Positions 53,656 to 62,313 of a stretch of DNA of 64,000 nt are shown here, piece after piece. The translations under genes were made by a program, and so were the position numbers. This DNA comes from Pseudoclavibacter caeni (lineage in GTDB: Bacteria; Actinomycetota; Actinomycetes; Actinomycetales; Microbacteriaceae), in the NCBI RefSeq assembly GCF_008831125.1, contig NZ_WBKA01000003.1, forward strand, positions 62,001 through 126,000, written 5' to 3'. Under the pieces are notes generated by a model. The model made no database searches. It was given only the letters and a program-made list of their open reading frames with translations, and was not told the origin of the DNA. Position 1 is the first letter of the stretch. Each line of letters opens with the position of its first letter.

Positions 53656-53695
53656 CGGTCGCGATGTGGGAGCGCAGCCCGTTCAGTCGCGACCG
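53656..53695 (-). terminator. Hairpin spanning the ftsY stop
   Basis: Arms CGGTCGCGA at 53656-53664 and its complement at 53687-53695, 22-nt loop, covering the ftsY stop codon. Weak candidate because of the large loop. Confidence 0.3.
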
Positions 53696-54585
53696 ACGAG
53701 CTCCTGGGCGAACGTGTTGGCGTTGAACGCGGCGAGGTCGTCGATGCCCTCCCCGAACCCGAGCAGCTTCACCGAGATGCCCGTGGTCTGCTGCACGCCC
53801 ACGACGAACCCGCCCTTCGCCGAGCCGTCGATCTTCGTCAGCACGATGCCGGTGACCCCGGCGTGGTCGATGAACGCCTGCGCCTGGCTCAGCCCGTTCT
53901 GGCCGGTCGTGGCGTCGAGCACGAGCAGCACCTCGGCGACCGGTGCGAGCTTCTCGACGACCCGACGGATCTTCGTCAGCTCGTCCATCAGCCCCGCCTT
54001 CGTCTGCAGGCGGCCGGCCGTGTCGATGATCACGACGTCGGCGTCGGTGTCGATGCCCCGCTGCACGGCCTGGTAGGCGACGGACGCGGGATCCTGCCCC
54101 GCCTGCTGCGGTCGGACGACCTCGGCCCCGGCGCGCTCGCCCCAGGTGGCGACCTGCTCGACGGCGGCGGCGCGGAAGGTGTCGGCGGCGCCGATGACGA
54201 TGGTGCGCCGCATCCGGGTCAGGAACCGGGCGAGCTTGCCGATCGTGGTCGTCTTGCCCACGCCGTTGACGCCCACCACGAGCACGACGGCGGGCAGCAG
54301 CCGGCCGGTCTCGGGATCCTGCGGCCGTTTGAGCATAAGAGTCGGGTCGTTGGCGGCCAGCCGCTCGGCCAGCTCGTCGCGCAGGATGCCGCGCAGCTCC
54401 CGCTCGTCGGCGACGTTCAGCCGCTCCACGCTCGCGCGCACGGCGGCGACGATCGACTCGGAGGCGTCGGCGCCGAAGTCGCCGAGGATGAGATTTTCCT
54501 CGAGGTTCTCCCAGCTCTCCTCGTCGATGGGCCTGGCCCCGTGGAACAGGGTGCGCAGGCTGCCTCGCAGCGACCACTTGCTCAT
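53683..54585 (-). CDS. ftsY: SRP receptor FtsY
   Basis: GTPase that docks the SRP at the membrane, 300 aa, a short form without the acidic A domain. It starts SKWSLRGSLRTLFHGARPIDEES, the N domain. The G domain has VGVNGVGKTTTIGKLARFL (Walker A), DTAGRLQTKAGLMDELTKI and TKIDGSAKGG, with the final GFGEGIDDLAAFNANTFAQELVG. The ATG overlaps the smc stop by 4 nt. The SRP pair (Ffh and FtsY) is close but split by pfkA and mutY. Confidence 0.95.
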   Translation of the reverse strand: MSKWSLRGSLRTLFHGARPIDEESWENLEENLILGDFGADASESIVAAVRASVERLNVADERELRGILRDELAERLAANDPTLMLKRPQDPETGRLLPAVVLVVGVNGVGKTTTIGKLARFLTRMRRTIVIGAADTFRAAAVEQVATWGERAGAEVVRPQQAGQDPASVAYQAVQRGIDTDADVVIIDTAGRLQTKAGLMDELTKIRRVVEKLAPVAEVLLVLDATTGQNGLSQAQAFIDHAGVTGIVLTKIDGSAKGGFVVGVQQTTGISVKLLGFGEGIDDLAAFNANTFAQELVGRD

Positions 54586-57500
54586 TCGTCGTTCCTCTCC
54601 GCGCGCCCGTCGTCGCGCTCCATGCGCTGGCCGACCACCGCCGACACACCGTCCTGCCGCATCGACACACCATACAGCGCGTCGGCGATCTCCATCGTGC
54701 GCTTCTGATGGGTGATGAGGATCAGCTGCGAGTCCTTCCGCAGCATCGCGAACACGCTCAACAGGCGTCCCAGATTCGCGTCGTCGAGGGCGGCCTCGAC
54801 CTCGTCCATGATGTAGAAGGGACTCGGCCGGGCGATGAAGATCGCCACGAGCAGCGCGATCGCGGCCAGCGACCGCTCCCCGCCGCTGAGCAGCGACAGC
54901 CGCTCGATGCGCTTGCCCGCGGGCCGGATGTGCAGGTCGATGCCCGTGGTGAGCGGGTGCTCCGGGTCGGTGAGGGTCAGCCGCCCGCGCCCGCCCGGGA
55001 ACAGCACCGGCAGGATGCGGTCGAACGCCTGCCGGGTGTCGGCGAACGCCTCGGTGAAGATCGTCGACATCCGCTCGTCGAGCGAGTCGCTGATCGCGAT
55101 GAGCTCCTCACGGGTGCGACGCAGGTCGGTCAGCTGGTCGTTCATGTGAGTGTAACGCGCCTCCAGCGCGGCGTACTCCTCAAGCGCGAGCGGGTTCACG
55201 CGCCCCAGCCGGCGCAGCGCCCGCTCGGCCTTCTCCAGCCGCAGTCGCTGCTGGTCGCGGTCGAACGGCACCGTCTCGACGCCCTCGTCGACCTCGGCCC
55301 AGTCACCGGTGACGGGCACGGGCACGTCGGGCCCGTACTCGGCGACGAGCACGTCCAGGGCCACGTCGAGCTCGGCGCGGACGCGTTCGGCGGCGGTGTC
55401 GCGGCGCACGCGCTGCTCGTGCTCGCGCAGCTCGAGCCCGTGGGCGCGCTCGGCGAGCAGCGCGGTCTCGTGCTCCAGCGCGGTGACGGTCTCACGCACC
55501 TCGCGCAGCCGGCCGTGCTGACGGCTGCGGGCGACCTCCGCCTGGGCGACGCGCAACCGGGCCTCGTCGAGCGTGCCGTGCAGGTGCGCGACCACCGGGG
55601 GCACGAGCCGGCGGACGCGCTCCGCCTCCTCCAACTGCACGCGCCGACGCGCCTGCTCCCGGGCCTGACGCTCGGCCTGCTGTCGGGCGCGGGCGACCTC
55701 CTCGCGCAGCTGCGCGGCCCGGGCGCGCTCGCCGCGGGCGCGCTCGCGGAGGGTCTCGACCTCGATGCGCACGCCCATCTCGGCGGCGCGGGCGGCCTCG
55801 AGCGCGTCGACGTCGGGCTGACGGTCGATCGGACGCTCCTCCGGCGCGGGCTCGGCCTCGAACGTCTCGAGTCGCTCCTGCGCCTCGGTCTGGGCGTCCC
55901 GGGCGGCTGCGAGGTCGCGCTCGAGATCGTCGAGCCGGCTGCGGGTCCGCGCATGCTCGGCGCGGGCGGCCTCGGCCCGGGCGCGCAGCGTCGCCAGTCG
56001 TCTCGCCTCCTGTGCGGCCGCGGCGTCCGCCGCGCGCAGAGCGGCCAGCGCCTCGTCCCGTGTCTGTCGCGCCACATCCCGGCGGGCCTCTGCATCGTGC
56101 AGGGCGGCGACGAGGCCCGCTTCTCCGGCCCGCTCGTCCTCCTCGGCCGCGAGCGCCTCGTCCCGTCGGGCGATCAGCTGCAGTCGTGACGCGCCGGGGT
56201 CTCCACCGCCGACGACGGCCGAGCGGCCGATGACGTCGCCGGATGCGGTCACCACGCGCCAGTCGCCGGCCGGCAGGGCGGCCAGCGTGCGCGCGGCGGC
56301 GTCCGGGTCGGCGGCGGCGACGATCACGGTGCGGGCGAGCAGGGCGACGAGTCCGGGCGGGCCGGTGACGATGTCCGCGGCGAGCACGGCACCGGCGGGC
56401 AGGGTGATCCCCGGCTCCGGGGCCGCGGCGCTAGCCTCGGTCGCGGCGGACGCGGCCGCATCGGCGTCCTCGGTGCCGGCGATCACGCCGGTGACCCGGC
56501 CGAGGGCGTCGGCTCGGGCCCGGGCGATCGCGCGGGCCCCGTGCTCGGGTGTGTCGACGAGCAGGGCGTCGGCCAGGTCGCCGAGCGCGGCGGAGACGGC
56601 GGCCTCGTGCCCGCCGGTCACCTGCAGCGCGTCGGCGGCACGGCCGAGCACGCCCTCGGGATGCTCGGCGATGATCGCGGCGGTGCCGTCGCGCACCTCG
56701 AGCGCCTGGGCGAGGGCGGCGGCGCGCGCGGCGTGGGCGTCGGCGGCCGAGCGGGCGGATGCGAGTCGGTCACGCAGGTCGGCCACCACGCGCTCCGCCC
56801 GCTCCAGCGCGTCGCTGGCCTCTCGATGCGCCCGGTCGAGACCGGCGGTGGGCGAGGCGTCCGCCGCGGGCTCCCCCGGGCCGCGCCCGGTGCCGGCACC
56901 GGCCGGGTCTGCCGTCGCCTGCTCCGTCTCGGGCAGTGCGGCGACGGCCTGGCGCTGTCGGTCGGCGGCAGCGGCCACCGCCTCACGCTGGGTCTGCACC
57001 TGCCGCTCGGCCGTGGCGACGCGTCCCTCGGCGACCTCGACGGCGCCGGCGAGCGCGGTGTGCCGTCGCTCGCGGGCCTGGGCCCGCTGGCGCTGCTCGG
57101 CCGCCTGCACGTCGACCGCCTGCACGGCCTCGAACGCCGCCTGGGTCTCGGCCCTGGCGCGGTCGAGCGTGCCCTCCTGCTCGGCGCAGCGCGCCTCGAG
57201 TGCGGCGGCCTCGCGCTCGGCGGCATCGGCCTGGGCCGATCGGCCGGCCACGTCGATGTCGAGGGTCTGCGGAACGACCGCGAGCAGCGCGATGCGCTGC
57301 TCGACGAGCGTGTCCAGCGAGCGCAGCCGCTCGGCGACGGACTCGAGCCGGCGCACCGTCGTGCGGGCGGCGTCCAGCTCGTCGGAGGCCGTGGTCGCCT
57401 CCAGCTCGGTCTGGCGTGCCCTGGCCGCGTCGATGCGCTCCCGCAGCGCCGCCTGCTGATGTTCGAGGTCGGCGCGCTGCGCGGCCAGCTCCGCCAGATC

Positions 57501-58217
57501 GCGGTCGAGGGCGACGAGCTCGGCGGCCAGCAGACGCGACCGGGCGTCGCGGGCCTCGGCCTGGATGTGCTGGGCGGAGCGGGCGATCTCGGCCTGCCGG
57601 CCCAGCGGCTTGAGCTGGCGGCGCAGCTCGCCGGTCAGGTCGCTCACCCGCTGCAGGTTCGCCTCCATCGCCTGCAGCTTGCGCATGGTGCGCTCCTTGC
57701 GGCGGCGGTGCTTGAGGATGCCGGCGGCCTCCTCGACGAACCCGCGGCGTTCCTCGGGCGTGGCCCGCAGCACCTGGTCGAGCTGGCCCTGCCCGACGAT
57801 GACGTGCATCTCACGGCCGAGCCCGGTGTCGCTCAGCAGCTCCTGGACGTCGAGGAGCCGGCACGACTCCCCGTTGATCGCGTACTCGCTGCCGCCGCTG
57901 CGGAACAGGGTGCGCGAGATCGTCACCTCGGTGTACTCGATGGGCAGCGTGCCGTCGGTGTTGTCGATGGTGAGCTCGACCTGGGCGCGGCCGAGCGGGC
58001 CCCGCTGGGCGGTGCCGGCGAAGATGACGTCCTCCATCTTGCCGCCGCGCAGGGTCTTGGCGCCCTGCTCGCCCATCACCCAGGCCAGCGCGTCGACGAT
58101 GTTCGACTTGCCCGAGCCGTTCGGGCCGACCACGGCGGTGACGCCGGGTTCGAACTCGAAGGTGGTCGTGTGCGCGAACGACTTGAACCCCTTGAGGGTC
58201 AAGGTCTTCACATACAC
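54582..58217 (-). CDS. smc: Chromosome segregation protein SMC
   Basis: Condensin ATPase of 1211 aa. Walker A VGPNGSGKSNIVDAL is near residue 33; long coiled coils follow with heptad-like Ala/Glu/Arg-rich sequence. The hinge lies about 500-690 (EGVLGRAADALQVTGGHEAAV), then the second coiled coil. The C-terminal head has the LSGGERSLAAIALLV signature and FYIMDEVEAALDDANL (Walker B). The GTG at 58217 starts VYVKTLTLKGFKSFA. It is coupled to ftsY by a 4-nt overlap. Confidence 0.96.
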   Translation of the reverse strand: MYVKTLTLKGFKSFAHTTTFEFEPGVTAVVGPNGSGKSNIVDALAWVMGEQGAKTLRGGKMEDVIFAGTAQRGPLGRAQVELTIDNTDGTLPIEYTEVTISRTLFRSGGSEYAINGESCRLLDVQELLSDTGLGREMHVIVGQGQLDQVLRATPEERRGFVEEAAGILKHRRRKERTMRKLQAMEANLQRVSDLTGELRRQLKPLGRQAEIARSAQHIQAEARDARSRLLAAELVALDRDLAELAAQRADLEHQQAALRERIDAARARQTELEATTASDELDAARTTVRRLESVAERLRSLDTLVEQRIALLAVVPQTLDIDVAGRSAQADAAEREAAALEARCAEQEGTLDRARAETQAAFEAVQAVDVQAAEQRQRAQARERRHTALAGAVEVAEGRVATAERQVQTQREAVAAAADRQRQAVAALPETEQATADPAGAGTGRGPGEPAADASPTAGLDRAHREASDALERAERVVADLRDRLASARSAADAHAARAAALAQALEVRDGTAAIIAEHPEGVLGRAADALQVTGGHEAAVSAALGDLADALLVDTPEHGARAIARARADALGRVTGVIAGTEDADAAASAATEASAAAPEPGITLPAGAVLAADIVTGPPGLVALLARTVIVAAADPDAAARTLAALPAGDWRVVTASGDVIGRSAVVGGGDPGASRLQLIARRDEALAAEEDERAGEAGLVAALHDAEARRDVARQTRDEALAALRAADAAAAQEARRLATLRARAEAARAEHARTRSRLDDLERDLAAARDAQTEAQERLETFEAEPAPEERPIDRQPDVDALEAARAAEMGVRIEVETLRERARGERARAAQLREEVARARQQAERQAREQARRRVQLEEAERVRRLVPPVVAHLHGTLDEARLRVAQAEVARSRQHGRLREVRETVTALEHETALLAERAHGLELREHEQRVRRDTAAERVRAELDVALDVLVAEYGPDVPVPVTGDWAEVDEGVETVPFDRDQQRLRLEKAERALRRLGRVNPLALEEYAALEARYTHMNDQLTDLRRTREELIAISDSLDERMSTIFTEAFADTRQAFDRILPVLFPGGRGRLTLTDPEHPLTTGIDLHIRPAGKRIERLSLLSGGERSLAAIALLVAIFIARPSPFYIMDEVEAALDDANLGRLLSVFAMLRKDSQLILITHQKRTMEIADALYGVSMRQDGVSAVVGQRMERDDGRAERNDE

Positions 58218-58339
58218 GTCGTCAGCTCGCCTCTCTGCCGGTCTCTCCGGGCCCTCGCCGGGCCGTCCCCAGCGTACCGTGACCGGCGGACGTCGCACCC
58301 GCGTCCGCCGGCGGGCTCATCGAGCGACGCGTCCGGACT

Positions 58340-58388
58340 CCGCACGGCGCGGTCCGGACGGTCCAAGCGACCGGACCAGGCCGTGCGG
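58340..58388 (-). terminator. Terminator hairpin after the LOG-Nudix gene
   Basis: Outer 9-bp stem CCGCACGGC (58340-58348) with its complement (58380-58388), and inner 7-bp stem GGTCCGG (58351-58357) with CCGGACC (58371-58377). It starts 20 nt past the stop at 58408 on the minus strand. Confidence 0.7.
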
Positions 58389-58407
58389 GATGGTCGTGCC
58401 GGGCCGG

Positions 58408-59628
58408 TCAGGCCCGGGTCACGTCCGCCCGGGCGCGCCGGGCGCGCGCGGCCCGCGCCGCCGCGATCGGCATGAGCGTCTCCGCGCTGAGCGGGGCGAT
58501 CTCGACCTCGGGCTCGCCGCCGGTGACCGTCGTGACGGGATCGAGCCAGACGAGCTCGGCGATCTCGCGGTCGGGCTGGAGCCCCGCGCACACGGCCCGG
58601 TCGGCGGCGAGGAAGAACGCGTCGGCGTCCACATGCGTGTCCGGCTCGTTGAGCGCGACGGCGCGGAACCGGCCCAGATGTTCGACGGCGTCCGGGTCGA
58701 GCCGCAGGCCCAGCTCCTCGGCGACCTCGCGCACGAGTGCCTGCCGCGGGGTCTCGCCGGGCTCGAGCTTGCCGCCGCACTGCATGAACCCGCTCGTGCC
58801 GCGCTTGCGCACGAGCAGGGTGCGCCCGTCCGGGTCGTTGAGCACGAGGGCGGCGATGCGCAGCACCTGCTCACCGGACCGACCGCTGCGGGCCCATTTG
58901 CGCTCGGGGGCGACGAAGGCGCGGAACCCGGCGAGGGCCTCGGCCACGGTGGACGCGAACCGCAGCGTGTCGACGTACGCGGCGCGGATGAACCCGTGGT
59001 CGACCGCACTGCCGAGGAAGGCCCGCAGGGGCGTGTAGTAGCCGTTCACGTCGAGGAACGCGCACGGCTTGTCATGCAGGCCGATCTGCGACCACGTCCA
59101 CTGCTCGAAGATCTCCTCGAGCGTGCCGCTGCCGCCGGGCAGGGCGAGGAACGCGTCGGCGAGCGCCGACATGCGGGCCTTGCGCTGGGCCATCGTGTCG
59201 ACGATCTCCAGCTCGGTCAGGTCCGGGTGTGCAATCTCCCGGTCGGCGAGCTCGCGGGTGATCACCCCGTGGACGCGTCCGCCGGCCGCGAGCGCGGCGT
59301 CGGCGACCCGGCGCATGAGCCCCACGCTGCCGCCGCCGTAGACGAGGGTGACCCCGTGCTCGGCGAGGATGCGGCCGACCGAGTCCGCGGCCCGGGCGAA
59401 CGCCGGGTCGTCGCCGGCGCTCGACCCGCAGTACACCGCCACGGCGTCGATCCCCCGCATCGTCGGCGCCGGCTCGGGCGACCCAGACGCGGCGAGCCCC
59501 CCAGACGCGGCAGGCGCCGCGGGACGCGCCCCGGGCCCGGCAGGCGCCGTCTGGTCGGGGGTCGCTCCCGGCTGCGCGGGCTGCCGCTCCCGCCCCGGGC
59601 GCGCCGTGTGCTCGTTCCGCTCGGTCAT
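58408..59628 (-). CDS. LOG-family phosphoribohydrolase fused to a Nudix hydrolase
   Basis: Two-domain protein of 406 aa. After a Pro/Ala-rich leader (1-57) comes a LOG/TIGR00730 domain with YCGSSAGDDP (66-75), VYGGGSVGLM (96-105) and the catalytic motif PGGSGTLEE (164-172), typical of nucleoside 5'-monophosphate phosphoribohydrolases. A linker (about 230-255) leads to a Nudix domain with a perfect box, GGKLEPGETPRQALVREVAEELG at 285-307 (GX5EX7REVXEELG). The ATG at 59628 overlaps the mutM stop by 4 nt. One enzyme releasing NMP and the other splitting it is an attractive inference; substrates are unknown. Confidence 0.85.
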   Translation of the reverse strand: MTERNEHTARPGRERQPAQPGATPDQTAPAGPGARPAAPAASGGLAASGSPEPAPTMRGIDAVAVYCGSSAGDDPAFARAADSVGRILAEHGVTLVYGGGSVGLMRRVADAALAAGGRVHGVITRELADREIAHPDLTELEIVDTMAQRKARMSALADAFLALPGGSGTLEEIFEQWTWSQIGLHDKPCAFLDVNGYYTPLRAFLGSAVDHGFIRAAYVDTLRFASTVAEALAGFRAFVAPERKWARSGRSGEQVLRIAALVLNDPDGRTLLVRKRGTSGFMQCGGKLEPGETPRQALVREVAEELGLRLDPDAVEHLGRFRAVALNEPDTHVDADAFFLAADRAVCAGLQPDREIAELVWLDPVTTVTGGEPEVEIAPLSAETLMPIAAARAARARRARADVTRA

Positions 59629-60776
59629 GCCGTGGTCTCCTCTCGTGTGCGGGATGTCCTGTGCCGCCCGGCCTGCTCCCTCGCCGGTCTGCGCAGGCGC
59701 TGGCACCGCGGGCACCAGTGCGACGAGCGGTTCAGGAACGCACCGCGGCGGATGGGTGTGCCGCAGCGAGGGCAGGGCCGCCCCGTGCGCCCATAGGCTG
59801 CCAGCTCCACGTCGAACCAGCCGGACGCCCCGTTGACATGCCGGTACTGCTCGTCGATGCTCGTGCCGCCGGCGGTGATCGCCCGGCGCATCACCTCGGC
59901 GACGGCGCGCATGAGGCGCACCGCGACGCGCGGCCCCAGGGTGCCGGCCTGCTGCTCGGGATGCACCCGGGCCGCCCACAGCGACTCGTCGGCGTAGATG
60001 TTACCGATGCCGCTGACGACCGTCTGGTCGAGCAGCACCCGCTTGATCGCCGAGCGGTGCCTGCGCAGCCGGGCGGCCTGGGCCCGCGGGTCGGCGCCCG
60101 GCTCGAGCGGGTCGGGGGCGATGTGCGCGACCTGGGCGGGGATCGCGTGCGGCCCCGTGCGCAGCCGGAACGCGTCCGACTGCAGCGTGTCGATGGCGAG
60201 CGAGCCGAACAGCCGCTGGTCACGGAAGACGAGGGTGACCGTCTGAACGACGGATGCACCGGTCGCGACGACGCGGGTGGTGCCCGGGGACGACTCGGCC
60301 GGGCCGACCGCCGGTGAGCTCGGCAGATCGTCCCCGGTCTCGTCCACCGTGGGCTCTGAGGCGCCCTCGACGGGGCCGAGCGTGATGCGGATGCGATCGT
60401 GGCGGTGCGGCGGAGCGTCCGAGAGCAGCTGGCCGCTCATGCCGAGGTGAGCGAGCAGGCATGCGGTGGACCCGCCGGGTGCGGGTGCGGCGTCTGCCCG
60501 GGGCGCTCCGACGGACGGCTGACGCCCGGTCGGCGTCCCCGGCCGGGGAGTCCCGGCATCCGCCGGCACCGTGTCGGCGGGCAGCCAGAGGAACTTGCCG
60601 CGCCGTCGCGGGGTGTGCAGGAGGGTGCCGGTGAGGGTCTGCGCGAAGTCCTCCGGGCCGCCCGGGTGCCGACGGAGCGACCGGGGGTCGAGCACGGTGA
60701 CCGACCGAACGCGCCGCGGCCAGCCGAGCCGGGCGAGGCCGCGACGGATGGTCTCGACCTCGGGCAGCTCAGGCAT
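59625..60776 (-). CDS. mutM: Formamidopyrimidine-DNA glycosylase
   Basis: Excises 8-oxoG and FapyG, 383 aa, about 100 residues more than usual. It starts MPELPEVETIRRGL (Pro and Glu of the catalytic N-terminus). The lesion-binding Lys is in RRGKFLWLPAD. The zinc finger near the C-terminus is CPRCGTPIRRGAFLNRSSHWCPRC (CX2C...CX2C). Two Pro/Ala/Ser/Gly-rich inserts, around residues 70-105 and 135-175, account for the extra length. The ATG at 60776 overlaps the rnc 3' end by 8 nt and the gene overlaps the LOG-Nudix start by 4 nt. Confidence 0.95.
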   Translation of the reverse strand: MPELPEVETIRRGLARLGWPRRVRSVTVLDPRSLRRHPGGPEDFAQTLTGTLLHTPRRRGKFLWLPADTVPADAGTPRPGTPTGRQPSVGAPRADAAPAPGGSTACLLAHLGMSGQLLSDAPPHRHDRIRITLGPVEGASEPTVDETGDDLPSSPAVGPAESSPGTTRVVATGASVVQTVTLVFRDQRLFGSLAIDTLQSDAFRLRTGPHAIPAQVAHIAPDPLEPGADPRAQAARLRRHRSAIKRVLLDQTVVSGIGNIYADESLWAARVHPEQQAGTLGPRVAVRLMRAVAEVMRRAITAGGTSIDEQYRHVNGASGWFDVELAAYGRTGRPCPRCGTPIRRGAFLNRSSHWCPRCQRLRRPAREQAGRHRTSRTREETTA

Positions 60777-61515
60777 CCGCACGGGGCGGATTCGCCCGGG
60801 CCAGGTCGAGGTCGACCAGGCCCTTCCACGCGTTGAACGCGGCGGCCATCTCGGCCTGCTTCTTGCTAGTGCCCTCGCCGCGGGCGTGCACGCGCCCGCC
60901 GCAGGTGACTGTGGCCGACCAGTGGCGGTCGTGGTCGGGACCGGTCGAGGTGACCTCGTACACCGGCGCGTCGAGCCCGCGGTCGGCGACGGCCTCCTGC
61001 AGGGTCGTCTTCGGATCCATGCGTGCGGCGAGCGTGTCCACCCGCGTGATCAGCGGCGAGAGCAGGTTCAGCACGAAGGGCCGGGCGGCCTCGAGGCCTC
61101 CGGTGAGGTAGCAGGCGCCGATGAGCGACTCGACCATGTCGGCCAGCAGCGACGCCTTGTGATGCCCGCCGGTGAGCTCCTCGCCGTGCCCGAGCAGCAG
61201 GAAGCCGCCGATCTCGCGCTGCTCGGCGATGAACGACAGCGCGTTCGTGCTCACGATCGCGGCGCGACGGCGGGAGAGCTCGCCCTCGGAGAGATCCGGG
61301 AACTCGTGGAAGAGCAGATCCGTGGCCACCAGACCGAGCACAGAGTCGCCGAGGAACTCCAGCCGTTCATTGGTAGGCAGGCCACCGTGCTCGAACGCAT
61401 ACGAGCGGTGCGTCAGGGCACGGGTCAGATACGGCTCGTCGATCGACGTGCCGAGCCGGGCGAGCAGGTCGGCCCGCTCGGCCTCGCCGATCGGCTCACC
61501 GGTGGTGTGAGCCAA
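60769..61515 (-). CDS. rnc: Ribonuclease III
   Basis: Double-strand RNA processing enzyme, 248 aa. The catalytic signature is ERLEFLGDSVLGLVATDLLF, followed by the second acidic site in SLLADMVESLIGACYL (Asp, Glu). The C-terminal dsRBD includes DPKTTLQEAVADRGLDAPVYEV and GEGTSKKQAEMAAAFNAW. The TTG start at 61515, eight nt downstream of the rpmF stop, has no good ribosome site and is inferred from position; translation may rely on coupling with rpmF. It overlaps mutM by 8 nt. Confidence 0.93.
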   Translation of the reverse strand: MAHTTGEPIGEAERADLLARLGTSIDEPYLTRALTHRSYAFEHGGLPTNERLEFLGDSVLGLVATDLLFHEFPDLSEGELSRRRAAIVSTNALSFIAEQREIGGFLLLGHGEELTGGHHKASLLADMVESLIGACYLTGGLEAARPFVLNLLSPLITRVDTLAARMDPKTTLQEAVADRGLDAPVYEVTSTGPDHDRHWSATVTCGGRVHARGEGTSKKQAEMAAAFNAWKGLVDLDLARANPPRADA

Positions 61516-61522
61516 CGCCGAT

Positions 61523-61726
61523 TCAGGCGTCGGCGATCCGGCGGCCCTTGTACTCGTAGTACAGCGGGGTGCCGGCGGCGTCCTCGACGACCTTCGCGCG
61601 GTGCGGCAGGCTGTAGACGACCTTGCCGTTCTCGACGGTCTTGACGAGGGTGGGCACCTTCGCCTTCCACTGCGAGCGGCGCGAGTGGGTGTTGGCGCGG
61701 GAGAGCTTGCGCTTGGGGACTGCCAT
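61523..61726 (-). CDS. rpmF: 50S ribosomal protein L32
   Basis: Ribosomal protein L32, 67 aa. Starts [22 protein letters not shown], the canonical L32 N-terminus. It lacks the four-Cys zinc motif (C- form), a variation linked in actinomycetes to zinc-independent paralogues, though some main copies are Cys-free. It lies between yceD and rnc, the usual order. Confidence 0.95.
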   Translation of the reverse strand: MAVPKRKLSRANTHSRRSQWKAKVPTLVKTVENGKVVYSLPHRAKVVEDAAGTPLYYEYKGRRIADA

Positions 61727-61732
61727 GATCGA

Positions 61733-62290
61733 TCATTCCTTCTCTGAGTCGGCATGCGACGCCTGCGCGTCATGCTGCAACTGAGCCAGTCTACTCAGAT
61801 CCGCCCATCTCGGGTCGATCTCGTCCGTGTCGGGCTCGATCGGCTCCCCGACGGAGTAGATCTCGGCAGCAGGCTCGTCCCCCACCGGAGTGAAGGGGAG
61901 CTGCAACACGATCGCGTCGCGGACGCTCTGGCGGAGGTCTGCGTGTTCGTTGCGCAGCACCTGCACATCACCATCGCCGTCGTCGCGGTTCGAGGCTGCT
62001 TCCGAATCAGGATACGCGAACAGGTCGCTGAAGTCGACCTCGTCGGCCCACTCGAGCGGCTCGAGCGTGCGCGCCGAGGCCCCGGTGACCCGATACGAGA
62101 GGTGCCCGGTGACGAGCACGCCCTCATGCATGGACTCGAGGCGCAGCTTCGCGGCGATGGGGCTGCCTTCCTCCACCCGGGCCAGACCGATCGCCAGATC
62201 CGCCTCGGCCGGCAGAGTCAGCTCGACCGTGCGCATCTCGCCGGGGCGGCCAACGAGGTCATGAACGTTCACGAGGTAGGGATTCGGCAT
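61733..62290 (-). CDS. YceD/DUF177 family protein
   Basis: Protein of 185 aa preceding rpmF, as in most bacteria; the family is associated with 23S rRNA accumulation. Conserved segments: TLPAEADLAIGLARVEEGSPIAAKLRLESMHEGVLVTG and the C-terminal DLRQSVRDAIVLQLPFTPV, but the Cys-rich end common in this family is missing and the protein has no Cys. The ATG at 62290 is 6 nt after a TATGCT box, so the operon mRNA (yceD-rpmF-rnc and possibly further) is probably leaderless. Confidence 0.85.
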   Translation of the reverse strand: MPNPYLVNVHDLVGRPGEMRTVELTLPAEADLAIGLARVEEGSPIAAKLRLESMHEGVLVTGHLSYRVTGASARTLEPLEWADEVDFSDLFAYPDSEAASNRDDGDGDVQVLRNEHADLRQSVRDAIVLQLPFTPVGDEPAAEIYSVGEPIEPDTDEIDPRWADLSRLAQLQHDAQASHADSEKE

Positions 62291-62313
62291 GTCCCAAGCA
62301 TAGACTGCCCGTC
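62291..62313. promoter_or_regulatory. Overlapping divergent -10 boxes in a 23-bp gap
   Basis: TATGCT (minus, 62302-62297) ends 6 nt before the yceD ATG at 62290, and TAGACT (plus, 62301-62306) ends 7 nt before the GTG of the MetE-like gene at 62314. The two hexamers share 2 bp. Both transcripts would be leaderless, and each -35 would lie inside the other gene. Confidence 0.65.
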
